Source: Candidatus Accumulibacter sp. 66-26 (GTDB lineage Bacteria; Pseudomonadota; Gammaproteobacteria; Burkholderiales; Rhodocyclaceae). Taken from it: 64,000 bases of DNA. Below, in pieces: positions 1 to 7,555 of the stretch. Made by a program: the position numbers and the translations under genes. The notes under the pieces are model-generated. The model saw only the letters and a program-made list of their open reading frames with translations. It was not told the origin of the DNA and did no database searches. The first letter of the stretch is position 1; each line of letters opens with the position of its first letter. The stretch is from NCBI GenBank assembly GCA_001897745.1, contig MKUH01000006.1, positions 162,490 through 226,489 of the forward strand. The letters are read 5' to 3'.

Positions 1-409
1 GGCGGAAGCTTTCGGGAACGGCCGCCGGTTTGCGCGCCGCGTAGTCGAAGAAGACGATCCCGGTCTTGCCGCGCGCGACTTCGCGCCCGGAGGATTTCTC
101 GCTCATCTGCCAGAGCAGATCGCAGCCCTTGCCGCCGAAGTCGGCGGCGCCCATGCGCACGACCATCACCTCGCCGTGGAAAGCTTCGGAGCGGTACTGC
201 AGCGCCGCGTCGGCGACGATGATGCCGGCGCCCTCGACGTTCAGTTCGCTGTAGCCCATCGACTGGAAAAAGCGCGCGCGCGCTTCGGAGACCACGCTCA
301 GCAGCAGCGCGTTGTCGAGATGTCCGCCGTAGTTCATGTGGCTGAGGTAGAGCGCGATTTCGGTGGCGAAGGGAAGGTGTTCCGGGAGGTCGATCTGGAT
401 GCGGGGCAT
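1..409 (-). CDS. Acyl-CoA thioesterase, hotdog fold (partial)
   Basis: The visible part encodes about 136 residues beginning MPRIQIDLPEH; the 3' end lies beyond the left window edge. The text resembles 4-hydroxybenzoyl-CoA/YbgC-type hotdog thioesterases: an early HMNYGGHLDN segment sits where these proteins carry their HxDxxGHxxN-like active-site stretch, followed by FFQSMGY and a late GKTGIVFFDY strand. Such enzymes hydrolyse acyl-CoA thioesters in the cytoplasm. The substrate cannot be read from the sequence. The ATG at 407-409 is the only start that keeps the fold complete. It lies about 135 bp downstream of the acyltransferase gene on the same strand, so co-transcription is possible. Confidence 0.72.
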   Translation of the reverse strand, partial: MPRIQIDLPEHLPFATEIALYLSHMNYGGHLDNALLLSVVSEARARFFQSMGYSELNVEGAGIIVADAALQYRSEAFHGEVMVVRMGAADFGGKGCDLLWQMSEKSSGREVARGKTGIVFFDYAARKPAAVPESFR

Positions 410-544
410 GGCGGGGCGGCTCTTCGGCTTGGTTTTCGGGAGCGCCAAGGATCGCAGTTTTCGCCGGCCGCATCAATTCGCCGCGTCCGCGCCGCGAACC
501 GTGGTGGCGGGAGCGGCCTCAGTTTTCGCAGGGAGGCGACGCGC

Positions 545-1621
545 TCAGGAAAGGCGGGCGGCCAGCCGTCGTTGGAAGAAGAAGCGGAACACGTGCTTCT
601 TGTTCTCGGTGAGGAGGCTCAGACCGTAGATCAGCAGCGGGACGACGACGAGGCAGGCGAGGGCGTTGAGCAGCGGATGGCGGTCGTGCGGACAGAGCGC
701 GCTGGCGATGTAGAGCAGGGGCATGTGATAGAGGTAGATCGAGAAAGTGTGCGACGACAGTTCCCGGACGATGCCCGCGAGACGCGGGCCGAAAACGCGG
801 TAGCGCCGGCCGAGCGGAGCGAAGGCGATGAAGTTCGCAGCGACCAGGGCGGCCATCAGGTAATCGCCGGCGAAGCTTTTCGCATTCATGTTGATCAGCC
901 CCGCGCAGCATGGCGCAATGAACTCGCCGCTCGCGGCGTTGAGGCTGCGCAGGGCGCCCGGCAGCACGAAGAAAAAGAGCGTCAGCGAAAGGCCGAAGAG
1001 GCCGAGCGTGGTCGCCAGGGGCAGTTCCTTGCGCTGCGTGCAGCGGTGGCAGAACACGCCGAGCAGCCAGACGGGCAGATAGAGCGCGACGCTCGGCCCC
1101 ATGACGGCCAGCACGGCGACCAGGCCGAGCGCCCGCGGCGCGCCCCGGGCGAAGAGCAGGACGCCGAAGAAGACGTAGTAGGGGACTTCGTAGCCGAGCG
1201 ACCAGTACGGGCCGTTGGTGAAGAAGATGACTTCCCGCCAGCTCTGGTTCAGGAAGAAGAGCGCCGAGAGCAGCGTCGTGACCGGATCGTAGAGGGTCGC
1301 CTCGAGTTTGCCGAAGGCTTCCGGGTCGGCGCTGCCGATGAAGTAGTAGGAGGCGGTCGTCAGGACGATGGCCGGTCCGGCGACCGAATAGATGCGCGCG
1401 AGCCGATTGACCGCGTAGGTGCCGGCGTCCTTTTCCTTCGTGGCGGTGACGTAGGAGATGACGAAACCGGAAACGACGAAGAAGAAGACCACCGCATGAT
1501 GGCCGCCGCCGCCCAATTGCCAGAGCCAGCCGCCCATGAAGCCCGGTGCGTGCGCGAAGAACACCGCCACCGCGGCGAGGAAGCGCAGCGCGTCGAGATA
1601 GGTCGACAACTGTTTGTTCAT
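545..1621 (-). CDS. Acyltransferase 3 family integral membrane protein
   Basis: 358 residues, about the usual length of OafA/YrhL-type acyltransferases. The N-terminus YLDALRFLAAVAVFFAHA carries the family's first membrane helix with its Arg and His, followed by HHAVVFFFVVSGFVISY, the typical second motif. Around ten hydrophobic segments follow. These proteins transfer acyl groups, often O-acetyl, to lipopolysaccharide, exopolysaccharide or Nod-type glycolipids across the inner membrane. No sugar-biosynthesis gene adjoins it, so the acceptor is unknown. ATG start at 1619-1621. Confidence 0.82.
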   Translation of the reverse strand: MNKQLSTYLDALRFLAAVAVFFAHAPGFMGGWLWQLGGGGHHAVVFFFVVSGFVISYVTATKEKDAGTYAVNRLARIYSVAGPAIVLTTASYYFIGSADPEAFGKLEATLYDPVTTLLSALFFLNQSWREVIFFTNGPYWSLGYEVPYYVFFGVLLFARGAPRALGLVAVLAVMGPSVALYLPVWLLGVFCHRCTQRKELPLATTLGLFGLSLTLFFFVLPGALRSLNAASGEFIAPCCAGLINMNAKSFAGDYLMAALVAANFIAFAPLGRRYRVFGPRLAGIVRELSSHTFSIYLYHMPLLYIASALCPHDRHPLLNALACLVVVPLLIYGLSLLTENKKHVFRFFFQRRLAARLS

Positions 1622-2052
1622 GGGCCGCCGAAACGCCCGCGACGCCTGTCGCCGCGTGCCGTCGCGTGTTTTTCATCGCGCATCGAAGAATGCCTCCGTC
1701 GGGTGCCTGTCGCGCTCGTTTCCTGATCGCCGGAGCGGGCGGGGAGCCGGCAGGCCGCGCCGGTGCGGCCGCTCGCCGGCCGAAGCGTGCGGCACACGCG
1801 GCCGCCTTTGCTCAAAGGCGCGCGCTTGGCGCCGACGCCAGGGCGAGTTTATGAGAAGGGGATGGGAAAGAAAGTACAGCGGATCAGGTAAATGCGGCCG
1901 CTCCGCGACGATAAGGTGGCGTCCGGCTGCGCGGCCCGGCCGGCGGCGGCTCTCCGATGCCGGCCTGCGTCGCGCGATGCGGGGCGGGCGAACAGGCGTT
2001 CAGCTACGGCCGGCCCGACGCGGCGCCATCCGCGCGCCGGTTCTCGCCGCGA
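1622..2052. other. Long gap without a recognisable gene
   Basis: About 430 bp between the acyltransferase and the VOC gene. It is very GC-rich except for a short AT-richer patch around 1850-1890. Open frames here have no recognisable domain, and no attC-like symmetry was found. It may hold the acyltransferase promoter and decayed sequence. Confidence 0.4.
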
Positions 2053-2481
2053 TCAGCCTTCGTCGCCCGGCAGAAGGCGGGGGTTCCAGGCGACTTCCCA
2101 GAGATGCCGGTCGGGGTCCTGGAAGTAGGCGGCGTAGCCGCCCCAGAAGGTGTCGTGCGCCGGCTTCACGACCACGGCGCCGGCGTCCCGGGCTTGCCGC
2201 AGCACGGCATCGACCTCGGCCTTCGACGCGACGTTGTGTCCGAGCGTGAGTTCGGTTGCGCTCGCCGCCGTCAGCGGCAGGCCGCTATCGTGCGCGATGC
2301 TCCGGCGCGGCCAGAGCGCCAGCTTCAGCCCGGCCTGCAGATCGAAAAAAGCCACCGCGCCATGCTCGAACTCCCGGCCGACGATGCCTTCGGTCGGCCA
2401 GCCCAGACCGTCGCGATAAAAGCGCACGGCCTTTTCCAGGTCGTCAACGCCGAGGGTGATCAGGGTGATGCGGGCTTTCAT
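2053..2481 (-). CDS. VOC/glyoxalase-fold protein
   Basis: 142 residues with the two-halved vicinal oxygen chelate layout. The N-terminal half contains GVDDLEKAVRFYRDGLGWP and the C-terminal half ends in AAYFQDPDRHLWEVAWNP, whose Glu is the usual metal ligand. Members include glyoxalases, dioxygenases and antibiotic-binding resistance proteins; this group is mostly annotated only as VOC family. It stands alone on the minus strand, flanked by gaps of about 400 bp on both sides. Genes of this sort are frequent integron cargo, but no attC site is visible beside it. Confidence 0.8.
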   Translation of the reverse strand: MKARITLITLGVDDLEKAVRFYRDGLGWPTEGIVGREFEHGAVAFFDLQAGLKLALWPRRSIAHDSGLPLTAASATELTLGHNVASKAEVDAVLRQARDAGAVVVKPAHDTFWGGYAAYFQDPDRHLWEVAWNPRLLPGDEG

Positions 2482-2886
2482 CGGCGTTCCTTTCTGTCGG
2501 GCTGTTGGCTTGGCTCTGAAGTTGCGGGGCGGCGGGGCGATTCCCGTGCCGCACGCGGCGTTCGCGCCGTATTCATGTGGCGCTTTCGCCTTGCAGTTCG
2601 TCGAGCCTCCGGTTGGGGGGCTTGCGCTTCGCAGCGCCGGGGGCGGTTCGGGCGAGCCGGCCCCGGGCCATCGCTCTGCCGGTTGGGCGCGCGATGCAAG
2701 TAGGACCGCCGTGCGGCCGTGCGCGTTCAGCGCGTTGCGCGTGAAGGGCGTGAAGGGCGTGAGGGGCGCATGGGTGCCTGGCGCGGTCGGACATGGCCGT
2801 AGGCTTGCGCGGTCTCCGGCGAGGTTTCGCGGGCGGGGAAAGCTGCGCGATTCCGCAGCGTGGCTTCGTCGCCCGCCGGCGCGAAT
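2482..2886. other. Long gap without a recognisable gene
   Basis: About 400 bp between the VOC and cupin genes, with no credible coding frame and no attC site. It holds a short run of near-identical 9-bp units (GTGAAGGGC-like, about 2741-2767), too short to classify. Confidence 0.35.
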
Positions 2887-3369
2887 TCAATACGGGCGGC
2901 CGTCCTTGTGCAGAAACATCCATTTCCCATCGCTTCCTGCAAGGGCCTGCAGGTCGTCGTCGGGATAGGTGACGGCGTCGCCTGGCGTGCGGTCGCCGAC
3001 TTCGAGATAGAGAACGTCTTCCTGGCTGCGATTGACAAGTTGATGTCCGTTGCCGCTGCCGGCCTTGAAGCCGGCGCACATGCCGGGCGCCAGGGGCGTT
3101 TCGCCCTCGTCGGTGACGAGTACGGGGTGGCCGGCGAGGATGTAGATGAATTCGTCCTGCCGCGTATGCGCGTGCCGCAGGGCGGAAACGGCGCCCGCAG
3201 CCAGGCGGGTGAGGTTGACGCCGAAGTTCGCCAAGCCGAATGCGTCGCCGAGCGGCCGCTTTTCCCGCCCGCTCATGCGCGCGGCGAACGGTTCGGGGTA
3301 GTTCGATGGCTTCGTTCGCGGCGGCGCGTCGAAAGCGGCCAGCGCGACGGGGGGCGGGGTCTGTGACAT
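2887..3369 (-). CDS. Cupin-domain protein
   Basis: 160 residues from the ATG at 3367-3369 (MSQTPPPVAL). A single cupin barrel is visible at about residues 50-125: LRHAHTRQDEFIYILAG is cupin motif 1 with His/His/Glu metal ligands, and the glycine-rich AGFKAGSGNGHQLVNRS contributes the second-motif histidine. The tail DAVTYPDDDL is typical of proteins annotated as cupin or sugar-phosphate isomerase-like. Enzymatic role unknown. It is a single-gene unit on the minus strand. Confidence 0.8.
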   Translation of the reverse strand: MSQTPPPVALAAFDAPPRTKPSNYPEPFAARMSGREKRPLGDAFGLANFGVNLTRLAAGAVSALRHAHTRQDEFIYILAGHPVLVTDEGETPLAPGMCAGFKAGSGNGHQLVNRSQEDVLYLEVGDRTPGDAVTYPDDDLQALAGSDGKWMFLHKDGRPY

Positions 3370-3487
3370 ATAGGATCCTTCTTGGGGCTGTCGGGGACGG
3401 TGAGCAGCGGCATATGCCGATGCCCATTTCAAGCAATAGGCTTGCACTCGCGGCAAGGCGTTCCGCTTGCTCTCCCGAACGTGGCGT

Positions 3488-3847
3488 TCACGACTTCGTG
3501 GCCGCCTGGAAGGCCGAGGCCAGATAAGCGGGGAGATGCTTGGCGGCAATGTCCTGGGCGGCGGCCAGCTTGATGTGCCGGCGCAGCTTGCCTTCGCCTT
3601 CGAATGCCTTGTGTTCGTCGGGAAGCGAAGCGCCCTCGCTGAACTCGAGCGAAACATGCTTCGCGTAGGAGAAAATTCCGCAAAACGGCTTGCCGGCGGA
3701 AAACAGGATGCCGCCGTATTTCACTTCTTCGGAGACGGATGCGTCCAAGCCGAGTACGAGCTTGCGCAAGGTTTGGACGAGCTCGAAGCGTTCTTCGTCG
3801 AGCAGGCGGATGTCTTCGAGCAGTTTTTCGACGCGGTCGGTAGTCAT
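3488..3847 (-). CDS. DUF1801 domain protein
   Basis: 119 residues from ATG 3845-3847 (MTTDRVEK). A longer upstream frame exists but its extra 35 residues are proline/arginine-rich and non-conserved-looking. The stretch VSEEVKYGGILFSAGKPFCGIFSYAKHVSLEFSEG matches the YdhG/DUF1801 style of small alpha/beta proteins that read like iron-chaperone (frataxin-fold) relatives. The helix before it (LLEDIRLLDEERFELVQTLRKLVL) is also typical. Function not established. No attC site is seen next to it. Confidence 0.7.
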   Translation of the reverse strand: MTTDRVEKLLEDIRLLDEERFELVQTLRKLVLGLDASVSEEVKYGGILFSAGKPFCGIFSYAKHVSLEFSEGASLPDEHKAFEGEGKLRRHIKLAAAQDIAAKHLPAYLASAFQAATKS

Positions 3848-3976
3848 GAGGGTTCCGGGGGGGCGTTTGGTAGGGATTCGGGCTTGAGGGGGATGGGATG
3901 TGCGGGGGCTGCTTGCTTGCGGAGGACGGGGGCGCTTTTGACCATTCAGCAAGCGAAGCGAGTGACGGCGGACGGC

Positions 3977-4396
3977 TTACCGCGCGGTTTTTACTTCGAT
4001 AAACCACTTCGGCTGCATCGCGTCGAAATCCGTCCGGACGTTCGACGGTAAATAGCTGGCCGAATCGAGAACAAAGGGCTGCCCGTCGATCCGCTTGAAA
4101 ACGACCCAGTGCCAGAAATTCCTGCCGCCTTCCCGATGATGTTTGATCGACAGCAGCGCCAGATCGGGAAGCGCGTTCCATGATTCAAATGGAACTTCAT
4201 CGGGAGTGATTTCGAGGCCCGCGCTTGAAAGAAGGCGTCTTACGTATTCGGTGTCCGACCAGAGCGATTCATCCGCAGCGTGAATTCCCATGGCATTGGC
4301 GATGCGCTTCATTTCGGAATAGGTTTTGCCCAAGACATTGGCAGCGGATGCGATTCCGCATCCTGTCGTTTCTTCCTGTACGACTGCTTTCAGCAT
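3977..4396 (-). CDS. C39-like papain-fold cysteine protease
   Basis: 139 residues. The N-terminus carries QEETTGCGIASAANVLG, the oxyanion Gln and nucleophile Cys of peptidase C39-like domains; a histidine follows in FWHWVVF and an aspartate in FVLDSASY, completing a plausible Cys-His-Asp triad. No ABC transporter is attached or adjacent, so it is not a bacteriocin exporter of the usual kind. Free-standing C39-like proteins of this size have no agreed role. It is the last gene before GC content and attC-like symmetry begin to change toward the integron. Confidence 0.7.
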   Translation of the reverse strand: MLKAVVQEETTGCGIASAANVLGKTYSEMKRIANAMGIHAADESLWSDTEYVRRLLSSAGLEITPDEVPFESWNALPDLALLSIKHHREGGRNFWHWVVFKRIDGQPFVLDSASYLPSNVRTDFDAMQPKWFIEVKTAR

Positions 4397-4502
4397 CGAT
4401 GCCCTTTTGTGTGCAAGGTTTGACTTCGCCGGTACCGCACGGTTTTACCACGTAGCGCCCGCGGACGGGATGGGTTGGCCGCGAAGCCGGTAGTGCGGGT
4501 GA

Positions 4503-4835
4503 CTATGTGCTCCTCGGGGCAAACATGATGATCGCCATCCCCAGCAGTGCGACCAAAGACCCCACCGCATCCCAAACGCTTGGCCTGATTCCGTCGATGA
4601 GCCACAGCCACAGTATGGCGACGAAAACGTAAACGCCGCCATAGGCCGCATAGACGCGGCCAGCCGCCGCCGGATGAAGCGAGAGCAGCCACGCGAAAAG
4701 CGCGAGGCTCAGCGCTGCCGGAACGAGCAACCAGCCGCTCTTGCCTTCCTTGAGCCAGAGGTAGGGAAGGTAGCAGCCGGCAATTTCCGCGACGGCGGTG
4801 ACGAGGAAGAGCGCGATGGTCTTGATTTCAAACAT
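4503..4835 (-). CDS. YnfA/UPF0060 family membrane protein
   Basis: 110 residues, the usual length of YnfA. Four hydrophobic helices are visible. Diagnostic strings are [22 protein letters not shown] near the start and [20 protein letters not shown] in the third helix. The family resembles small multidrug-resistance exporters (four-helix dimeric efflux pumps) and some members have been tied to biocide efflux. It ends about 106 bp before the C39-like gene; the gap holds a GTTGGCC-like end that may be the trace of a lost attC, but symmetry is poor. Confidence 0.88.
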   Translation of the reverse strand: MFEIKTIALFLVTAVAEIAGCYLPYLWLKEGKSGWLLVPAALSLALFAWLLSLHPAAAGRVYAAYGGVYVFVAILWLWLIDGIRPSVWDAVGSLVALLGMAIIMFAPRST

Positions 4836-4886
4836 TTGGTGGGCGTCACCTTAAGTCTTGGTTATATGAAAAACTGGATAAGCACG

Positions 4887-5156
4887 CTAGAGGACGTGCC
4901 GTGCCAGTAACTCTGTTATGGCTGCAACCCAGCCAAAGCACAAAAACAAGAACACGTTAAATTTGATGCTTGCATACCAATCGTCCCAGAATCGCCCCTT
5001 GAAAAAGGAGTAGATGTCTGGAGTGAACAGAAACCTGATCGCCTCCCCCAGGGATTCAAATTCTTCGCCCCAGAACATCTTCCCGAGAGTCGTATAAACC
5101 GGAATGCTAAGCACCCCGACCAAAATCAGAACTACAGGATGATCAAGAAATTCCAT
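4887..5156 (-). CDS. Small membrane protein, unknown function
   Basis: 89 residues from ATG 5154-5156 (MEFLDHPV). An N-terminal helix VVLILVGVLSIPVYTTL and a C-terminal helix FNVFLFLCFGWVAAITELL flank a polar middle containing GEEFESLGEAIRFLFTPD. No known family recognised. It lies within the cassette-like, AT-richer stretch but no attC separates it from the YnfA gene, so the two may travel or decay as one unit. Confidence 0.6.
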   Translation of the reverse strand: MEFLDHPVVLILVGVLSIPVYTTLGKMFWGEEFESLGEAIRFLFTPDIYSFFKGRFWDDWYASIKFNVFLFLCFGWVAAITELLARHVL

Positions 5157-5168
5157 ATGCTTACCTGA

Positions 5169-5250
5169 TGAGGAGGTCTGACCCGCTGGTTCAGGTGCGC
5201 GTAGCCGGCCTGCCTGCGCAGCCTCCCTCTGGGGCAGTGAGTTTTCCAGA
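5169..5250 (-). other. Decayed attC-like site
   Basis: The region aligns by eye with the intact attC at 10306-10377 (shared GCCGGC, CCTCCCTCTG and flanking order), with imperfect inverted symmetry, but neither outer core reads as a good GTTRRRY. It sits just downstream of the flavodoxin-like gene, where an attC should be. Boundaries approximate. Confidence 0.45.
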
Positions 5251-5262
5251 AAACTGGAAGAG

Positions 5263-5856
5263 TTACGACCATTTGGCAAGCGCTCGCCGAATACGTGAAC
5301 GGAATGTATCGACGTCCTTGGTGGAAAGACGCTCGGCTTTGTAGAGCGACAACATTTCAAACCGGCACGCGGGCGCACAGGTGCCGAGGAGTGCAGTTTT
5401 CAATACCCGTTTTACGGGTTGCCACAGCAGCAGGCGGTCCACCCACGACGGCGAGCCGAGCGAGGTAATGGCAAGCGCTCGCCGCAAGTTGTGAAGTCTG
5501 GGCTTGATCGGGCCAAGATCGGTGGCGTGGTCGTAGGCGATGCCAGGAGCCCAGACGCGGTCGAACCACCCTTTCAAGATGGCGGGAAAGCCAAACCACC
5601 AAGTAGGAAACACCAGAACGAGGGCTTCAGCCGAAAGCAGCCGCTCGATCTGCGATTGCGTGGCCGACGAATCAAAAGGCGGATCGTAATAGCTCTGGCG
5701 TTCGCTGGCGGCGAGCGAAGGCTGGAAGTCGATTTCGTAGAGATCTTCCACCTGTACTTCGTGTCCGGCCTCGGTCAGCGCTTGGATGGCGGATCGCGCC
5801 AAGGAATGGCATAGGCTGTCGGCAACTGGATGGGCGACTACGACAAGGCATTTCAT
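5263..5856 (-). CDS. NAD(P)H-dependent oxidoreductase, flavodoxin-like fold
   Basis: 197 residues. It starts MKCLVVVAHPVADSLCHSLARSA, the first strand and FMN-phosphate loop of the NQO1/KefF/MdaB quinone-reductase family, and carries the strong signature VFPTWWFGFPAILKGWFDRVW at about residues 83-103. Such enzymes reduce quinones or nitro compounds by two electrons with bound FMN/FAD. It is the leftmost gene still followed by an attC-like structure, so it is probably an old cassette. ATG at 5854-5856. Confidence 0.85.
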   Translation of the reverse strand: MKCLVVVAHPVADSLCHSLARSAIQALTEAGHEVQVEDLYEIDFQPSLAASERQSYYDPPFDSSATQSQIERLLSAEALVLVFPTWWFGFPAILKGWFDRVWAPGIAYDHATDLGPIKPRLHNLRRALAITSLGSPSWVDRLLLWQPVKRVLKTALLGTCAPACRFEMLSLYKAERLSTKDVDTFRSRIRRALAKWS

Positions 5857-6007
5857 GCTGGGAATGGCCTGCGGGATACGGTATTCATGCTTGTTATCAT
5901 GAGGTTGGGGTGTTTGCGCATTTTTTGCGCAGATTGCTTCGAATGACGGGCTAGCTGCCAGCGAACGTCGTTGGGGACCAGGAAGAGCGAGAGATATTGC
6001 GCATGAG

Positions 6008-6060
6008 GCCAGAATTAAACCGCACCACGAAGCGGCGCGGGCTTGAATGGGTTGTCAGGG
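6008..6060 (-). other. Degenerate attC-like site
   Basis: Short palindromic region closely resembling the one at 6382-6440: both share a GCCGCG/GCGGCG stem, a TGAAT segment and a GTCAGG end in place of GTTAGGC. It follows the monooxygenase gene directly. The loss of the GTT triplet should weaken or abolish recombination. Confidence 0.5.
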
Positions 6061-6064
6061 AATA

Positions 6065-6352
6065 TCACTGGAACTCATCCATCAGCAGATAGGTTCCAGG
6101 CGACCTCTGATGCCGATCTATCTGTGGCACAAGCCTCTTGAAATGTTCGGTGTTGCAGTGCGCGTCCAAAGCCGCACGATCGGGCCACTCCTCTACGAAC
6201 ACGAAGTGCCCCGGGTCTTTCTGGTCGATGTAAAGATCGTAAGACATACACAGCGGTTCTTCTTTGGTTCTCTCCACAAGCTCGCGGTATAGAGGCATGA
6301 CGTCCTCGATGTGTTCCGGTTTGATGAAATCCTGGGCAATTACTTTGAGCAT
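6065..6352 (-). CDS. Cassette gene: antibiotic-biosynthesis-monooxygenase-fold protein
   Basis: 95 residues, the usual size of a single ABM/YgiN-type ferredoxin-like domain. The pattern MLKVIAQDFIKPEHIEDVMPLYRELVERTKEE followed by CMSYDLYIDQKDPGHFVFVEEWPDRAALDAHCNTEHFKR is the classic layout: first strand, helix, then the EEWxDxxALDxHxxTxHF core. Family members include quinol monooxygenases and haem-degrading proteins; the specific substrate is not readable. It forms one cassette of the distal array. ATG at 6350-6352. Confidence 0.85.
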   Translation of the reverse strand: MLKVIAQDFIKPEHIEDVMPLYRELVERTKEEPLCMSYDLYIDQKDPGHFVFVEEWPDRAALDAHCNTEHFKRLVPQIDRHQRSPGTYLLMDEFQ

Positions 6353-6381
6353 GGAGATGATGTCCGGTTATTCAGCCTGGC

Positions 6382-6440
6382 GCCTGAGTCAAGCCGCGCC
6401 GCATAGCGGCGCCGGTATGAATGTGAATGAATTGTCAGGC
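6382..6440 (-). other. Degenerate attC site
   Basis: 59-bp imperfect palindrome downstream of the methyltransferase gene, with GCCGCGCCG/CGGCGCCGG arms. The outer cores read GTCAGGC and GCCTGAG instead of GTTAGGC and GCCTAAC. The methyltransferase stop codon lies inside the first core. Confidence 0.55.
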
Positions 6441-7199
6441 CTGCCCGGGGCTGAGTCGCGATATCAGCGCGAACACTCCCCAGCCCAGATATTCGCGTGT
6501 GTAAGCCGCGTGACGCTCAGGTTCCGAGGCCAATTTGGATTGCACTTCTTGGGCCAGTTCATCGGCGGGGTTTGCTTCAAGCCATCGGCGCATGGTGAGC
6601 CATTTGGCCGCCTCGTACCTGTCCCAGCCGTCCTGATTGGCCAGCACCATTTCAACAACGTCGTAGCCGAGGCGGCCGAAGGATGCGATCAGTTCTGGCA
6701 ACACAAGGAAGTCAGAGATCGCGTTGGCCAGACACCCCTTGGCGACGTCTTCCGTTGGCGGCAATTGCCGCCAGTAGGGCTCGCCGATGAGGATGATTCC
6801 TCCGGCGCGCAGGCTTCGCGCAAGAAGTTCGATGGTGCCAGCCACTCCTCCGGCGATCCAGGTCGCCCCGACGCAAGCGGCTACGTCGACCTTCTCGTCG
6901 GAAACGTAACCCGTGGCGTCGCCATGAATGAACTCGATGCGATCAGCGACCCCAAGTTCTTCAGCGCGGCGCTTCGCCTGCTCGCTGAACAATTGGCTCA
7001 TGTCGATGCCTGTGCCGACAATGCCGTGGTCGCGCGCCCAGGTACACAGCATCTCGCCCGAGCCGCTGCCGAGGTCCAGAACGCGGCCCTCTGGCTCCAG
7101 GCGCAAGGCCGCGCCGAGCGTGGCGAACTTCTCGGGTGTGAACGGGTTATGGATGCGGTGCGCACTTTCGGTGATGTTGAATATCCTTGGAATGTCCAT
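6435..7199 (-). CDS. Cassette gene: class I SAM-dependent methyltransferase
   Basis: 254 residues. The SAM-binding motif I is GRVLDLGSGSGEML at about residues 38-51, followed by an acidic motif II (GTGIDMSQLF) and IEFIHGDATGY, the adenine-binding acidic turn. The C-terminal half (TIELLARSLRAGGIILIGEPYWRQLPP) matches motif III and post-motif regions of UbiE/arsenite-methyltransferase-like enzymes. Substrate unknown. AAGGA lies upstream of ATG 7199. The stop codon TGA falls in the attC core. One cassette of the array. Confidence 0.85.
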   Translation of the reverse strand: MDIPRIFNITESAHRIHNPFTPEKFATLGAALRLEPEGRVLDLGSGSGEMLCTWARDHGIVGTGIDMSQLFSEQAKRRAEELGVADRIEFIHGDATGYVSDEKVDVAACVGATWIAGGVAGTIELLARSLRAGGIILIGEPYWRQLPPTEDVAKGCLANAISDFLVLPELIASFGRLGYDVVEMVLANQDGWDRYEAAKWLTMRRWLEANPADELAQEVQSKLASEPERHAAYTREYLGWGVFALISRLSPGQA

Positions 7200-7239
7200 T
7201 GCGTTAATTTCCTTGCGGGCGCTAATAGATTTGGTAGAG

Positions 7240-7300
7240 GTCTAACGAAAAATCGAGGGGCGCCGCTTTTGGCGCGTCCCTCTCGAACGCCATGTCGGAC
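7240..7300 (-). other. attC site
   Basis: R' core GTTAGAC (minus strand) at 7240-7246 is intact; the outer R'' core reads GTCGGAC (+) at 7294-7300, one base off in the triplet. Inner arms GAGGGGCGCC / GGCGCGTCCCTC pair. It closes the small AlaX-like cassette and begins the methyltransferase cassette. Confidence 0.75.
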
Positions 7301-7309
7301 GGCGGATGC

Positions 7310-7465
7310 TTAAAGGTTGCGCTCACCGATATCCCCCGCTTTGATGGATGACAGGTCGACACCATCCAAGCAAGGGGCATTGATAGCAATCGTGTAGTCA
7401 ACCGAAGAGATGCAGATTGAATACGAAGCCGCGTACGGATCGTCCCAGAAGACTTTCTTTGTCAT
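7310..7465 (-). CDS. Cassette gene: 51-residue ORF, AlaX-like N-terminus
   Basis: A short frame from ATG 7463-7465 to TAA 7310-7312, filling the whole cassette between two attC sites. The product begins MTKKVFWDDPYAASYSICIS. The first dozen residues read like the N-terminus of AlaX-type alanyl-tRNA editing proteins, which often start MTKK(V/I/L)FWxDPY; the recall is from memory. The zinc-binding HxxxH editing site is absent because the protein stops at residue 51. It may be a truncated remnant caught in a cassette, or a small protein in its own right. Confidence 0.5.
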   Translation of the reverse strand: MTKKVFWDDPYAASYSICISSVDYTIAINAPCLDGVDLSSIKAGDIGERNL

Positions 7466-7472
7466 ACATCCT

Positions 7473-7554
7473 CTATAACGTGCGGCGCCCCAAGGTTTGG
7501 ATTCATCGGGCTGCGCGGCTTCTCGTTCAGCTCCGGTGGAATGAGATGTTGGCC
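7473..7554 (-). other. attC site
   Basis: 82 bp. R' core GTTATAG at 7473-7479 and R'' GTTGGCC (+) at 7548-7554. The stem contains GGGCTGCGCGGCTTCTCGTTCAG, a variant of the CTGCGCGGCTTTTCGCGCAG family seen at four other sites. Downstream of the GyrI-like gene. Confidence 0.8.
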
Positions 7555-7555
7555 A

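Noticed and set aside
176-1726. 516-residue open frame on the plus strand
   Set aside because: It is the mirror of the acyltransferase and thioesterase genes: composition is Arg/Glu/Gly-rich, with no domain, while the minus strand reads as two conserved families.
2741-2767. GTGAAGGGC-like short tandem repeat
   Set aside because: Three units of 9 bp in GC-rich sequence, within what chance gives in such DNA.
5860-6005. Possible short gene between the flavodoxin-like and monooxygenase cassettes
   Set aside because: No start with a ribosome-binding site and no frame above a few dozen codons.
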